Shown in pieces: positions 12,453-31,400 of a stretch of DNA of 64,000 bases (within the stretch, counting starts at the first letter, position 1; every line of letters starts with the position of its first letter). Origin of the DNA: Wuchereria bancrofti (Eukaryota > Nematoda > Chromadorea > Rhabditida > Onchocercidae); the NCBI GenBank assembly GCA_005281725.1, contig SSBO01000009.1, positions 8,945,831-9,009,830 on the forward strand, given 5' to 3'. A program made the position numbers and the translations under genes. The notes beneath the pieces are model-generated. The model made no database searches, was not told where the DNA came from, and was given only the letters and a program-made list of their open reading frames with translations.

Positions 12453-15400
12453 ATGGATGAAGTAACTGAGAAATATGTATCATCAGTTGAAGAAGCAGCT
12501 GTTGAAAATACGACAGCATCAGAACGATTATGTGATATGTGTCATAATGATTCATGGAAATATCGTTGCCCACGATGCTCATTTCGTACTTGTTCATTAC
12601 CATGCTCTAAGGAACATAAAGTAAAATATGATGTAAGTTTTTAGGTTTTAACTTTATTTCAAGCTTGAAGTTTTTTTTTTTTTATTGGTTGATAAGGAAG
12701 GCTTTTATTTGTTTTAAATTGTTTTCTTTTTACTTTCAATATCATTTAGTAAGGAAAAAATCCTTTTCGTTTTAAATTACTTTCTTTTCGTTTTTTTTGT
12801 TGTTGTTGTTATCAGTTGATAATGAAGATTTTAATTTGTGTGAAACCCTGCATGAATTATTTTCATATTTTAGTGTTCTGGTGAACGTCAAAAATCATTT
12901 GATATTATCAAAAGGCTTGTTGATTATTCATCATCGGTAGCTGTTGATGATGAAAAATTTCTCAATTCCGTTACAACATCACTGAATAGTGCTGCGGATC
13001 ATTTGGATCATATAAATACTCCTGATTCTGTACGACAATCAAAAGAAAATGAAAGTCAGCTTGAAGTTCTTGCTGATATTGCAACAAAAAAGATTACTGA
13101 GACTCATCATGAAGAACATTGCGCAAATGAACCAGATGATAATGGCGGTAGAAGTCCACTGGGTGGAACCAATGATGAGAAAGAAATGTCATCATCACAA
13201 GTACTTTTTTTACTCAATTTAAAACATTGTTTTGTAATTAAGGATTTTTTAGTCATAATTTATATATTTGAAATGGCTATTTCCAGTGTTTTCCTTACCG
13301 ATCTGAAAGACTTATTTTAATTAACTTTTCTGTTCACTTTTTCTTCCTTTGCACTCCTTCTCCATATTAGAAAAAGAAAATAACAACGAGAAAAAGGAGA
13401 ATATTTATTATAAGGTATTTTATAATTTAATTGTTTCTTAATTATAGTTGGATAGTGGGACAGAGTTAACAGTGGAGCATTTGGAACGGAAAGCTATGGC
13501 TATGAAACGTTACTTACTCAACAATGCTCATCGAAGGCGTATTTGGCTTACTGTCACTCCTGACAAAGGTTTCTTTTCATTTCTTTATTCCATTAGTTTT
13601 TCTTTTTTCTCTCAATTTGTATTATTTTATATGTTAGTTCTTTCTAAGTTCTTTGTTACATGTTTGGTAAAAATGTTTTCTATTTTTTAATTTCTTTTAA
13701 ACTTTTATGCAAAATTGCTTTGCGAAAAATTTTACTTTATGAAATTTGAGAGGGTAACAGTTCTCGCCACGAACAATTTTCGGACACTATATTCTGGACT
13801 ATAAGGATAATTTTTCGTCGGGAAGAACAGATTCAAGATGTAAAACAAATTATTGAAGATGGATATACAGTGAATAATATTCCGGAAAGTATATCCGTGA
13901 CAACACTTGTGCGACAATTCATCAAACCCAAATTGGTTTCTTTTTAAAATATGATTTCTACAATATTTAAGTCTAAGTTTTTTTGATGAGTTTTCATGCT
14001 TTTTCATTTTATGAATTTAGATTGTTTTATTCTTTCAACTTTTTCAACTCAGATTTTTTTCAGTCCTTGATTTATTCTTCAATTATATTTAAAAGAAAGA
14101 GAGAAAAGAAAGAGAGAGATTTGTTGAAGCTTGTAAAAAGTAATGTCATTGTGCTAAAATTTTGGTGTGTTAATGAAATTGATTTTGCAGGTTGGACCAG
14201 TTGTTAGTAAGTCAGATCTTGACACCGAGAAGATGGCACCTTTCCAGGAAGCTGGTATGGATAAGCTGATGATTTATATGCCTGTGCCCATTGAGGGAAA
14301 AAAACGGTATGTTATATTATGTATGAAAAGATGATCTAACTCTAGTAATAACTTATGAAATGCCATAATGATATGAACGGCTAATTGTCCGGGCGGCTTA
14401 AGTTTTTTGATGCATCACTGCATTATGCTAGCTTTTGTGTAATAAAAGCTTTAGCTGAGTAGAAGTTTGAGAAATCTTTCACTTTTTTGATAAATTTCAT
14501 AAATTTAAATCCTTTTAGATTTTTTTGTCGTGTTTTTTGAATTGATAATAAATTGCATTCAAAATCAATTTTTATTTTAAGAAAAGTAAATTCTTTCAGT
14601 TTATTTTTATCAAGCAAAATGATGAATAATTCTGTGTTTTTCAGATTTTATGTAATAGACATATCAAGGACAATTCTGGATAATACACGAAATCGTCTTA
14701 TTTTGGAGCATCCAACTTTCATCGTTACATTAGATAATCAGTTCAATGATTATGTCATGCTCAGTGAGCAAGAAGCACGAGAACTTCGAGAATTACAAAG
14801 GCAAAAAAATCGCGAGGAAAATCAAAATGTTACGCAAAATAATGTACTTTTTTTTTCTTTTTGAAGTCTTCAAATGATACTAAATTTTATGCGACATTCG
14901 ATTGTTTTTTTTTTCGTTATTTCAGCGTAAGCTTGTCTATAACGAAAGAGAAAAATTGTTCATCTGAAACGTCGTAATAAACAGTATTCGTTCTTTTTTC
15001 TGATAAAATGTATCAGTTTTTAAGTGGTTGTATTTTGATATTTAGTTCCGCGGAAGAGGTCGCTTTGATAATGGGCGATTTATGTCTCGTGGCCGAGACA
15101 TGAATCGAGGTGGACGAGGTGGTGGTGGACGAGGAGGATTTAAAAGGTCATATAATTCACCGGATGGTAGGAGTGGTCGAGGATCAGGAAGACCATGGAA
15201 GTGTGGTCGACCATTTCGAAGCGGCTATCATCATAACCGTGATTTCCATGAAAGGTTGGTCATTTCAGTTGTAGACCGTATTTTTAATTCACATTTATTG
15301 TGTGTTGGGCAGTATTATACTTACTATTTTAAAAATGATGATATAAATTATATTTTGCACAAGAAATTAACTAATCCATGTGGTATTCACATTTACTCTT

Positions 15401-15768
15401 CTTATATAACCTAGATGCACTTCCTGTTTTAGTTTTTGATATTTTTTATAAAATTATAATTTTGTATGTTGTTGTTATAGTGTGAGATACAATGTTCTGT
15501 TGTTCACTAATTTTAATGATTTCGTTTTCTTTCAAGGTTTTTCTCGTAAATTTGTGGGTTAAAAGCGATTTCATAATTTTGCATTTGCAGGAATAATGAT
15601 GGACGAGGCACTCCAAATTTTGCAGTGCATGACTGTGATCATCGTCCATCAATTGCCCCACAAGCAGATCCAATTATGGATGCTTGGTCAAAAGCTCTTG
15701 AAAGCAAAACAAAAAAGGAAATTTCTTCAAATATCAACAATTCAAGCGAAGTTCAAACTATTTCATGA
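12453..15768 (+). CDS. znhit6: BCD1/ZNHIT6-like box C/D snoRNA assembly protein with RGG tail
   Basis: BCD1 helps assemble box C/D snoRNPs in the nucleus. Eight exons: 12453-12632, 12874-13200, 13448-13568, 13751-13935, 14191-14306, 14645-14843, 15046-15254 and 15591-15768. The sum is 1515 nt (504 residues) with all phases consistent. The HIT-type zinc finger starts at about residue 27: CDMCHNDSWKYRCPRCSFRT, then CSLPC and a His/Cys pair in SKEHKVKYDCSG. An acidic linker follows, then the BCD1 core: RRIWLTVTP, NSSRHEQFSDTIFWTIRIIF, VRQFIKPKLVGPVV and LILEHPTFIVTLDNQFNDY. Exon 7 encodes an arginine/glycine-rich block (GGRGGGGRGGFKR), which is RNA-binding in type. A TTTCAG acceptor at 12431-12436 just before the ATG is a plausible spliced-leader site. 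The exon 3/4 junction uses acceptor TTTGAG at 13750, the only choice that keeps the frame. Confidence 0.88.
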
Positions 15769-17040
15769 TTTATCTTCTCTCTTATGCTATATTTATTTGC
15801 ACTCATTTTTATGTACGTTGCAGGGTTTTGTTTTACTGTTTATATTATGTTTGTTTTTTAATTTTCGAATTGTTATTTATGTAAAATTTTTTTTCTTGCT
15901 AAAATTTCACTTTGGTAGAATTTTCTGAAATGTTGTTGACAGACATAGCTTTAAAAGGATGATCGACATGATCAAACAAATGCTATGCATTGATTTTTAT
16001 ATTTGAGCTGTGATTGCAAAAAAAAAAAATCTTTGACGCAGTTATGTTTTGCTTGCAAATTGGAAAAAAATAACGAAATCGATTATAATTTATCAATTGG
16101 TTTACTTAACAAACTTTACTTTTTGCATCACGCAAAAAAATACAACTCAAAACATTGGTCGAGTTACTCGCTGCATCTTCGAGGAGTGATGTGTTGTACC
16201 TAAAACTCCAGCTGCGGATCTGAAATTTAAGGCATGATTTTTTTGAAAATATAAAAAGTTTACTGTCCAAATGTAGGGATGTAAGTTGACAAACAAACAA
16301 TTTGAAAATGAAAAAGTATCAGTAAGCTAATACCAACAATGATAACTAATGGGAATGGACAGGTAATTGATTGTAATAATTTCAACAAATACTGAGTGTT
16401 TGGGATACTATTAAAATGTAAGATAACTAATTAGCCATTAATTTATATCTATGGTTGCATATACTAATTTTTATGGCAAAAAAATACCTATTGCTATTTT
16501 TTTATTCATTTATAACTTTTAAATTTTCGAAAGAGAAGTTCAAATCTTTTAAATTTTAAAAAATTGAAAGGAAAAAGTGTCTTTTTAAATTTCAAATTGC
16601 ATATATTATGAATGACAATTTTCTATTGTCAAGAAGGCAATTTAATCAATTGGATAATCAAAGACGCTATCAAAGACGGATAAATATTAATATCATTTTT
16701 TTTCAGTTGTATATATAAAAATAATTTCTTCAATATTAATTTCAAAAATTTATTGCCATTACCAAACAGAGTAATCGATATTCTCTTGCCAAGATCAGAC
16801 GTAATTTAATTCAATTTTGGTAATTAATTAATTATTAATAGATATGCAATTAAAGATTGGTTCTATGAAGAATGAATTTTTTATTTAATTACTAAAACGC
16901 ATTCAGTTCAATAATAGATGCTGAAATTGAACAGTACGAAATTTAATTCTAATTTAACAGTTCGACAAGAAGAGCATTTTTAATAGTTTAGGCGTAAAAC
17001 GTGAAGTTATAAAGATAACATCGTGTCAAGATTTTTTGCA
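15769..17040. other. intergenic, AT-rich
   Basis: Contains the 3' UTR of the BCD1-like gene and the flank of the minisatellite. No exon, RNA gene or strong repeat is recognised. Open frames at 16003-16203 (+) and 16106-16300 (-) are opposite-strand shadows with no family resemblance. Confidence 0.5.
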
Positions 17041-18310
17041 CGTTTAATCCTTCATAATACATTCTACGTTACACTAAAATTATAGTAACGTAATAAATGA
17101 TACACACGTTTAATTCTTCATAATACGTTCTACGTTACACTAAAATTATAGTAACGTAATAAATGATACACACGTTTAATTCTTCATAAGACATTCTACG
17201 TTACACTAAAATTATAGTAACGTAATAAATGATACACACGTTTAATTCTTCATAATACGTTCTACGTTACACTAAAATTATAGTAACGTAATAAATGATA
17301 CACACGTTTAATTCTTCATAATACATTCTACGTTACACTAAAATTATAGTAACGTAATAAATGATACACACGTTTAATTCTTCATAATACGTTCTACGTT
17401 ACACTAAAATTATAGTAACGTAATAAATGATACACACGTTTAATTCTTCATAATACATTCTACGTTACACTAAAATTATAGTAACGTAATAAATGATACA
17501 CACGTTTAATTCTTCATAATACATTCTACGTTACACTAAAATTATAGTAACGTAATAAATGATACACACGTTTAATTCTTCATAAGACATTCTACGTTAC
17601 ACTAAAATTATAGTAACGTAATAAATGATACACACGTTTAATTCTTCATAATACATTCTACTTACACTAAAATTATAGTAACGTAATAAATGATACACAC
17701 GTTTAATTCTTCATAATACATTCTACTTACACTAAAATTATAGTAACGTAATAAATGATACACACGTTTAATTCTTCATAATACATTCTACTTACACTAA
17801 AATTATAGTAACGTAATAAATGATACACACGTTTAATTCTTCATAATACATTCTACGTTACACTAAAATTATAGTAACGTAATAAATGATACACACGTTT
17901 AATTCTTCATAATACATTCTACGTTACACTAAAATTATAGTAACGTAATAAATGATACACACGTTTAATTCTTCATAATACATTCTACGTTACACTAAAA
18001 TTATAGTAACGTAATAAATGATACACACGTTTAATTCTTCATAATACGTTCTACGTTACACTAAAATTATAGTAACGTAATAAATGATACACACGTTTAA
18101 TTCTTCATAATACATTCTACGTTACACTAAAATTATAGTAACGTAATAAATGATACACACGTTTAATTCTTCATAATACATTCTACGTTACACTAAAATT
18201 ATAGTAACGTAATAAATGATACACACGTTTAATTCTTCATAATACGTTCTACGTTACACTAAAATTATAGTAACGTAATAAATGATACACACGTTTAATT
18301 CTCTATTACG
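17041..18310. repeat. 66-bp minisatellite, 19 full copies plus a partial, each with an 8-bp palindrome
   Basis: Units begin with CGTTTAAT at 17041, 17107, 17173, 17239, 17305, 17371, 17437, 17503, 17569, 17635, 17700, 17765, 17830, 17896, 17962, 18028, 18094, 18160 and 18226; a truncated unit starts at 18292. Copies are nearly identical. The unit contains TACGTTAC and its complement GTAACGTA separated by 12 nt. Three consecutive units (17635, 17700, 17765) are 65 bp long because one G is lost (CTACGTTAC becomes CTACTTAC), which breaks the left arm. A second variable site reads ATACAT, ATACGT or AGACAT. Transcription, if any, is unknown. It lies between two genes on the + strand. Confidence 0.97.
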
Positions 18311-23235
<4,925 letters not shown>

Positions 23236-23495
23236 TTAGAATTTTTTATTTTCTCCTTAAAAACGTCTTTCTAATTATTTATTTTATTTATTACTAATTC
23301 TTAGGAATGATTATCACGAATTAAATTTTTATTTGATAGGAAAATTTAATTTCCATTTATCTAGAAAGATATGTAACACTTCGCATCAAATAATGATAGT
23401 AAATGATCAATTTGTTATTTAATTTTCTAATAAGTATTCATTTTTGTATTCAAAATTTTATTCTCATCCTAGTCAATAAGATGTGATAAGATGAT

Positions 23496-23529
<34 letters not shown>

Positions 23530-24550
23530 AATTAAAAAAAATTGTTTACTGTTTGTTTCACTGACTTATCATTCTGTTTACAACTTAATTTATTCTCATT
23601 TTCTTGTTCAATAATGATTCCATCTTACCGTTTTGATGAAATAAACTGTTTCTTTTTTACTTATTTTTAAACAATTTAATAAATTTTAATTTCATCTAAA
23701 AATTCTATCTAATCAAGGTTAATATAAAATGAAAACACATTATTATGTGATCATATGCAAAGAATACGTATGACACAAAATAAGTGCTGCAGATAAAATA
23801 ATATAACTTAAATTTACATCTATTTTTTCAAATAAGTTTAAAAAATTCATGACAAATCGAATAACTCTATCAGATAAATCAATCAATTTTAAATATTTAT
23901 TCTATAATAAGAAAGAAGCGATAAAATTGTTGCTAGTAAATCTTACAATTAAAAATTATATATTTTACTCACATTACTTATATTGCAGTATATGCTTTTT
24001 TATAAAACAATAAGAAAGTTTGTTATATTTTCTTATAATTAAATAATTTTACCCTTTTATTTTGATATATTTTACTTCAAATTATATCTGCAAATATGAT
24101 GAAATGATTGAAAATATTCCCAAAAATTATTACAATACAATTTATTAACATATTTCGAATTGCTTTGTTGAATAGAATAAGTAATGTTTCATAATTACTG
24201 TATTACAATCTACTTTTTCTGCAAATATTTAATTTGCTCATAATCTATTAATTTATGTATGTGAAAGCTATTCTAAAGTAATTATTACCTCTGATCTAAT
24301 CATTTATCATCTCATTTCATTTATCAAAGGCTACTAAAGGTCCCTTATTGCAAATCAATGTTTACTATATAAACAGATAAAGCTAATATCTCGGATCAGT
24401 CTTTAGAATAGTAAAATTCAATTTAATTCATTATAGGTTAGCTATTTATGAAAAAAGAATCGGTACAGGAAACGTTGAATAGAAAATTTAAATGAAAAGA
24501 AAGAGTAGAAACAATAGTTTTTGTTTTTCTTCTTCTTTCATTAATTTCAT
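23236..24550. other. convergent intergenic spacer with an AT microsatellite
   Basis: Holds the 3' ends of the two convergent flanking genes. An (AT)n run of about 27 bp sits at 23498-23524. No exon or RNA gene is recognised. Confidence 0.5.
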
Positions 24551-27500
24551 TTAAGCAACTGCATCAGATGCCAAACGTATTGAACCATCTTCTGTTTTTT
24601 CACATCTGTAAAACAATTTTGTTAATCTTCAACTAACTAGTAAGTCACTTTATTTTCTTTTTTTTTATGAAAGAAATGATGGAGATGATTTTTGTTTTTT
24701 ATCAAATTTAAAAAAAAAAATTGTTTATCTGAATCCTTTTGTTTAGTTCAAAAAAAGATTTTTTTTTAGAAAGAATTATTAAAATATTACCATTAAAATA
24801 CCGACAGATATGAAAATCATTATAAAGGAAATTGGATATTATTGAAATATTGTTTTAAATCACGAATTAAATTTTATTATCATGAAGTAAGAAATTTATT
24901 ATGTTAAATATTATTATGAATAAAATTATTTGGTTGACGAATTCGTGTATACTTATTTGTTTATTTCTTTTTTTATTCATTCATTTATTTGTTATACCTA
25001 TTTGTTTATTTTTTTTTTTATTTATTCATATACTCATGTATTTCATATTATATTTCTATTATTATAAATGCTTCAAATTAATCAAAACCTTATTTTGTGA
25101 TATATTTTAAGTTATTTAGAAGCTGAAAAATATACATTAATTTATTTGTTGTAGCGTTGTATTTCATATTATTACATCCATTAATAAATAATGCAATTAA
25201 ATTTACGTTTCATAATTAATCTGTTAAATCAAAAAATAGAATTATTGTAGTAGCAATTAACAAAGTCAAACGTACTTGTATTTAGTATCGCCAACATTTA
25301 CTTCTTCATTCAATGGAATTTTAGTACCATCTTTTGCAATACAATTTAATACTTCAGTTTTGCCAGATGATGAGCATGTCTTATTGTATTGCTGATCATC
25401 TATCCACCATGAACCTGTAAAATTTAATGATAACAATAATGTATTTTATTTTAAATTTACTTACTCATCAAATAAATAAAATTGTTAAATATCAAATTTT
25501 TCTTGCCAATACATCATATAAGTTTTTCTTTTTTGCATTTTGCACTGTAAACTTCTCTTGCAACATATGTATTTTTAAATTTTACAAAAGTAATAATCGT
25601 ATAATAATGTATTAATTAATAATCAAAAATTGCGCAAATTTTATTTTTATATAAGCTACATGTGAATACTTTAAAATTTAAACAACTTAATTTTATACCT
25701 TAAAAATTAAAAAAATTTAAACAGCTTAATTCTACACTCATTTATAATTACTTTACACTCATCAAACATGAACACTAAAAAATCATTTTTTGTGTTACCA
25801 TTTTTTCATACAATTAATTTTATTTAGTTTTGAATTCTTTTGAAAGAAAAATTTGTAAAGATTTAAAAACAGTTCGCTACAAAAAGAAAAAGTGAAAACT
25901 TTCTTGAACTAATATTATTTAAGTCTAATGCAAATATTGATTTTACTCATAAAGAAAAAGTCAAAATTTGATCGAAATTAGAAATATTGCCATATAAATA
26001 ATGATGAAGTAGAAATTTTATAAAAATTGAATATATAATTAAATGAAAATATAAATCATTTGGTAATTACACAATTTATTATTTTTATTTTCAGAGAAAA
26101 AGATTTAATTGATTTTTTTTATTCCTATCATACTGTAATATGTATTTGCATACTGTAACACATACCGGCAGCATGATGTTCACCTTTCGAATCTATGCAT
26201 TCTACCTCAGATGTTGTTGCATTTTCGGTTCCTTTGCGTACGCCATGTATCATAACCGTTCCATTACTGAAGTTTTCGCATCTAAAAAACAAATAAGTTT
26301 ACTGCTAATAATTACAGTAATTTTTAAGCCAAATTATGACATTTCTATCAGACTGTAATTACGTCCCTATTCAGTTGCAATGCATTGTTTGAAGAAAATG
26401 TCATCACGTCAGTGACGGAAAATTAAACTGCATATACGGTATTTGCAGTTGATCGCAGTATATATTCAATTATAATATATTACTTAAGTACAAACAAATC
26501 ATAATATAGTATTCGAGTAACAAAAATTACAATAAATATCATTTTGCACGATGATATAATTTCTTCTTTTAATTGTTAATTAAAAAAAAATTTTTTAGTT
26601 TTTTAAATTTAAAAAAAAATTAAGAAAATTAGCTCATATAGAAAATATAATTTCATAAATTATATTTCGTTTTATTTTTTCTTTTTAATTAATAAATATG
26701 AATATTTTTGTTATTTAATTTAATAAATGATACATTGTATTAGTGATCTAAGTAAGCGAAATGACAATTATCAATTTGTATTGTCTAATTTCTCCCGGCT
26801 CATCATTATTGTCACTGTTGCTGCTATTACTACCGATATTATTATTACCATTATTATTGTCATCATTATTGTCATTATTATTATTATTATTTCTGCTATT
26901 ATTGCTATCATTATTAATTTAATGCAATTCTTAATTATATTATTCTAACATTAGCATAAACATGGACAAAACCAAAAATTATATGTGAATCAAATGCGTA
27001 TTAAATTAAATTCAAAAAACAAAAAACAATAATTGACTAACTTCACAATAAATTCACCAATTTCTTTTGATTCACCAACATTTATTTGTTCATTATTTTG
27101 ACCAAAACAGGCTATTAATTTTTTCTGGCCACCTGCCCCACATTCAAATAAAAATGATGTCTCACGCCATTGTTCACCTAAATATTATTCTCAATCCAAA
27201 AATCAAAAAAAAAAAAAAAAAGAATCATTGAGTATTACTTTAATAAAGAAACATTTTTTATAGAAAAACTGAAATGCGATGAAAATTTATAACAATTTGA
27301 AATGCCTGAAACAAAAAAAAAGATCATAGCTGTCTTTTGAAATGAAACGAAAATCCACGAATTTTTTAAATATCGGTGCGTTAAATTTATTATCAAAAAT
27401 ATTATGCAATTCAAATGAAAACAAATTAATTAATAATTTAATCAAATATAAATTAATTGTTACCGCGTTCATGTTCATCACATTTTGCATTTTCGTTTAA

Positions 27501-28490
27501 AGTTTTTTGCATTACAATTTGTCCATCTTCATTTTTTGAACATTTCCATTCATAATTTCCATCAACTAAACTTGAATTTAATGCTATTGTTTCACCCGAT
27601 GGTGTCTTACAGGCTGTTATTTCAACCATCCAAGCCCCATCATCTTTCGTGCGACATTGCATAATAAATGCATCTTTTTCAACCTATTAATTTATGCTAA
27701 TTATTTTCTTTTTACACATAAATCTAATAAATGATTGTAAATTTTGAAAAAAATGCGTACACTATGAGTAATCATTCATTTAAAAACTGATATGCTCAAA
27801 TCAAAGTATTCCAAATTATTGAAAAATGACTTAATAGTATCTCTTTGCTAATTTCCATATTTATTTGTTGATTATTTATATAAACTTACTCAAATTTCTA
27901 AAGTTTATCTATCCTTAACTTTCTTTTCCTAAGCATGTAGCTATTTTAAAATTACTGTATGATTTGTAAAAGTGATGACATTTCACTTTAAATATATTCA
28001 ATTATATTTTAAATTAATTTAATTTCATCTTATTATTTTAAATTAACTTAATTTCATCTTACTATTTTTAAAAACTTGCCCATAATGCATAATTTCATTA
28101 TCATTCATATTTTCAAATAAATTTGTCATTCCTTATTTGTCTGTCTTTATTGTTTTCTTGATGTGTAGAAGTGTTTCGAAATCAAAGCATATAAAAAATT
28201 GCAGAACAAAATGCATATTTTAAAGATCCTCTTAAATAACACTTTTATACTAATTTAAATTTCAAAATATTAATAAACCAGAACAAGCAAAAAAAAACTA
28301 AGATGATAAAATAATAGTAACAATAGTGATTAATTAAGAAATAAACAAATAATAGCAATAATAATGATTAATAGAAATAATGAAAAAGTAAACAAACCCA
28401 AGTGTCGCCATCTTTGTAAGTATTACCATCATGTATGCATCCATTTAGTGGATTAATTAGAAAAAGTACGATTAAAAGAACTGATTCCAT
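24551..28490 (-). CDS. secreted protein with three MIG-18-like fibronectin type I repeats
   Basis: Six exons: 28398-28490, 27464-27683, 27042-27177, 26166-26281, 25276-25414 and 24551-24605. Total 759 nt (252 residues), phases consistent. Residues 1-17 (MESVLLIVLFLINPLNG) are a clear signal peptide. Three Cys-rich repeats of about 70 residues follow with the pattern C...G..y.dGd.W...F...C....W....C...G..I..g......Y.C: CIHDGNTYKDGDTW onward; CDEHERGEQWRETSFLFECG onward; VECIDSKGEHHAAGSWW onward. Potential N-glycosylation sites include NSS, NGT, NAT and NKT. The pattern matches the nematode MIG-18-like Fn1 domain; MIG-18 is a secreted protein acting in C. elegans gonadal leader-cell migration. 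An extracellular-matrix or secreted role is inferred. Repeats 2 and 3 are each split by introns at the same places (phase 1 after Gly, phase 2 in the Lys before Cys), showing exon duplication. Confidence 0.82.
26810..26925. repeat. ATT-type trinucleotide microsatellite in an intron
   Basis: Imperfect runs of ATT interspersed with GTC, ATC and GCT triplets lie in the intron between exons 26166-26281 and 27042-27177 of the Fn1-repeat gene. Similar ATT arrays recur near 34.34-34.56 kb. Confidence 0.75.
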
Positions 28491-31400
28491 TTTGTTATTG
28501 CTTAAATTTGAAATTCACTGAACCACTCTTATGACACACTCAGCTCAACAACTGACACAAATTGAAGAAATTTCATTTATTCCTTTCCTCATTCCATCCT
28601 CCCTTCTTCCCTCTTTTTATTTTCTTCTTCAACTTTCGTCTCTCTTTCTCTTCCTTATTCTTTCCTTTCTTACTATCTTCCTTTATTAATTCTTCGCAAC
28701 TTTTAAACTTTATTTTTGATAACAAACATTTTTATGTTGCATGAAACAAATTTCAGTTTAACAAGCTAATTAATTTAACAAAGCTAATCTATTCAATTCT
28801 ATCACTATTTGATACATTGATAATCAATTTTTAATGCAATTAATTAGATAGACTTTTAATTTATTATTAATAGTTGATAATTTTACAAACTAATAATTAT
28901 TAACAAACTTCAATTATTATTTCGTTAATTTTTCAAAAATTTGAAATTCATCTCAAAGCATCATGTTTCTTTTTTTTTTGTCAACAACTGGCTTAGATTA
29001 CACAATTTGTCGATTTCTTTATTGTAAACACATTTTGTTTGTCTGGATGAAATTTAATCTAAATAATTTTCCTCTGTTTTTGCAACTTTTTTTTCACATT
29101 TCTTCGTTTATCAGTTGATTATGAATAATGCAATTATCGTTGTTAATAATTATTATCTGGTTCATTATTATATAATTATCATTACTAATAATGGTACATC
29201 TTTTCTTACATTGATAATAAAAAATTTTTCTAAAACTGATCAAATAATGTTTATGTAGTATTAATGATATGAAATATTTTTGATATATTACTTGAGTATT
29301 AAATATTACAATTATTATTGCTCTTATTTAATTTATTATTACTAATTTAAATTGTATTATGGCATTTGTTCCTCATATGGAAAGAATTAAAATTAATTAA
29401 TAAACTGATGAATGGATATATTACACGGTTGAATGAACAAATACAAATTTGTGTTGCTAAATATTAAGATTTGCAGTGAATAATCTTATTGATGATTTAA
29501 AATGTTTAATAATTTTATTTTTTTTTAAATATATTCTAATAATATTTTAACAATTTATAATTTATTTTAATATTTCAATAATATTTCTAATTGTTTCATT
29601 TTAATTTCAATTAATTTCAAGCAATTCAAATGGAAAAAATGAATTGAAAAATGTTGGCTGATATAATAATTGTTTAAGGTGAATCATTATATCCTGTATT
29701 TGTCATCAAGTTATATCCAAATTTTAATAAATCACTTTATATTACTATATTCAGCATTTATCAATAATTTTTATTTTTTATCATTTTTATCATAATTAGC
29801 TAACAAATTACACCTTAATATTTTCTGTGCAAAGCAAAATTTCAAACTGATGATGTGCAGCACACCGATTATTAAAATAAAATGATATTGGATCAAAAAT
29901 TCGTGGCTCCTTATTTTTTGATTTTTTTGTGTTTACCCAATACTGTTTCCTGGATGGATGAGAAATTAACGTCGACTGACCTAGATCAGAAAGTTTAATT
30001 TCACTAAATTTCTAATTTGTCAACAATTCCTACCTTATTTTCACTATTTTTCACTCCCAAAAATCACACAAAAATATAAAAGGCATAGACGATATTGGAA
30101 TACATTTTTAATAATTTTTCAGCTTAATCTTTGTCAAAAAATTGATACATGAAATTACAAAAAGCATATTATATTTGCAATCACTACAAAATTATTTAGA
30201 GATATTAAAAAAAAAAATTCGTGAATAATTGGTAATTATTGTAGAGGTTTGAAAAAGTATCATTCGACATTTTTATTTTACTACTAAAAATTAAAATGAA
30301 AGTTCAATAACCTAAAAGATATCCAGAACATTGTATCAAATTTAGACCTGATTTATCTCGGTCTAAATTAATTTAACTTGAATATATTTTAAATATAAAG
30401 AAAAAGGAATTGTACAGTTATAATTTGTTTCATGCTATATATAAATTAAATTAAAATACATCATCTGATATTTTCTCCAATTGATTTCAATCTGTCCATT
30501 CACTGAGCAAATTTGAAAACAAAATTTTCTTATTGTATACTCTTTTGAATAGTTCGACAAATTTGAATTCCTATTGAAATGTCTTTCTCAGTTTTTGTCA
30601 GCTATTACAAAATACTCAAAGCATTAAACTTTTAGTTTGAAATATAAATTAAAAATCAGTTAAAGTGCGTTACAGCAATTTGCACTTTCGAATATTTATA
30701 GAAATAATAATTAATCATCCACACTTTTTGGAACATTTATGCTTAATTGATAAAAATATTTGTTTGCAATTTTAAAATCTAAAAAACGAACCAAATGAAA
30801 AAAAAAAAATGTTACAAATTTCTAATTATTTTCTGATGCCCATTTCACTCTTCATTCCTAACAAATGCTAGCTCAAATATTACGTAAAAGCAACATTTCG
30901 TTAGACTAACAAAAGCTAATTTTAAATTGCTGCAATAATATTTTCTCATTACAGTAACATCCTGTCAATCATACCTAAAAATCCCCAACGGTTACAGTAA
31001 TATCCTCACATTACGGTTACACCGTATCAATCATACAACTAATATATCTTTAATTGTTGATTAATTGTGTACTCTGATTTCATTATTTTTATAAATATAG
31101 ATTTATTTCTCTTGCAGAAATTTTTTTCTGCTAGTCACAAAGAGGGAAAAACTAACTAATTAATTTGCACTGATTTTTAAGTCAGCGTTATTTGCTTATC
31201 GAAAATTGGTTCCATCCTCAAGCAAAAAAGAAAAAACGTGAAAAAATTTATAATTAATAAAAAAAAAAGCTTCTGGTCTAAATCTTTAACGCTCTAAAAT
31301 AAGCAAAAAATGGAAGAATCAAAAATATTTCGCATTTTTTTAAATGATNNNNNNNNNNNNNNNNNNNNNTAATTTGCACTGATTTTTAAGTCAGCGTTAT

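Noticed and set aside
17041..18310. CRISPR-like regular array
   Set aside because: Units are contiguous 66-bp tandem copies with no unique spacers, in a eukaryotic genome. It is a minisatellite.
28562..28744. Plus-strand Phe/Ser-rich open frame
   Set aside because: A T/C-rich tract upstream of the Fn1-repeat gene, with no start context or family match.
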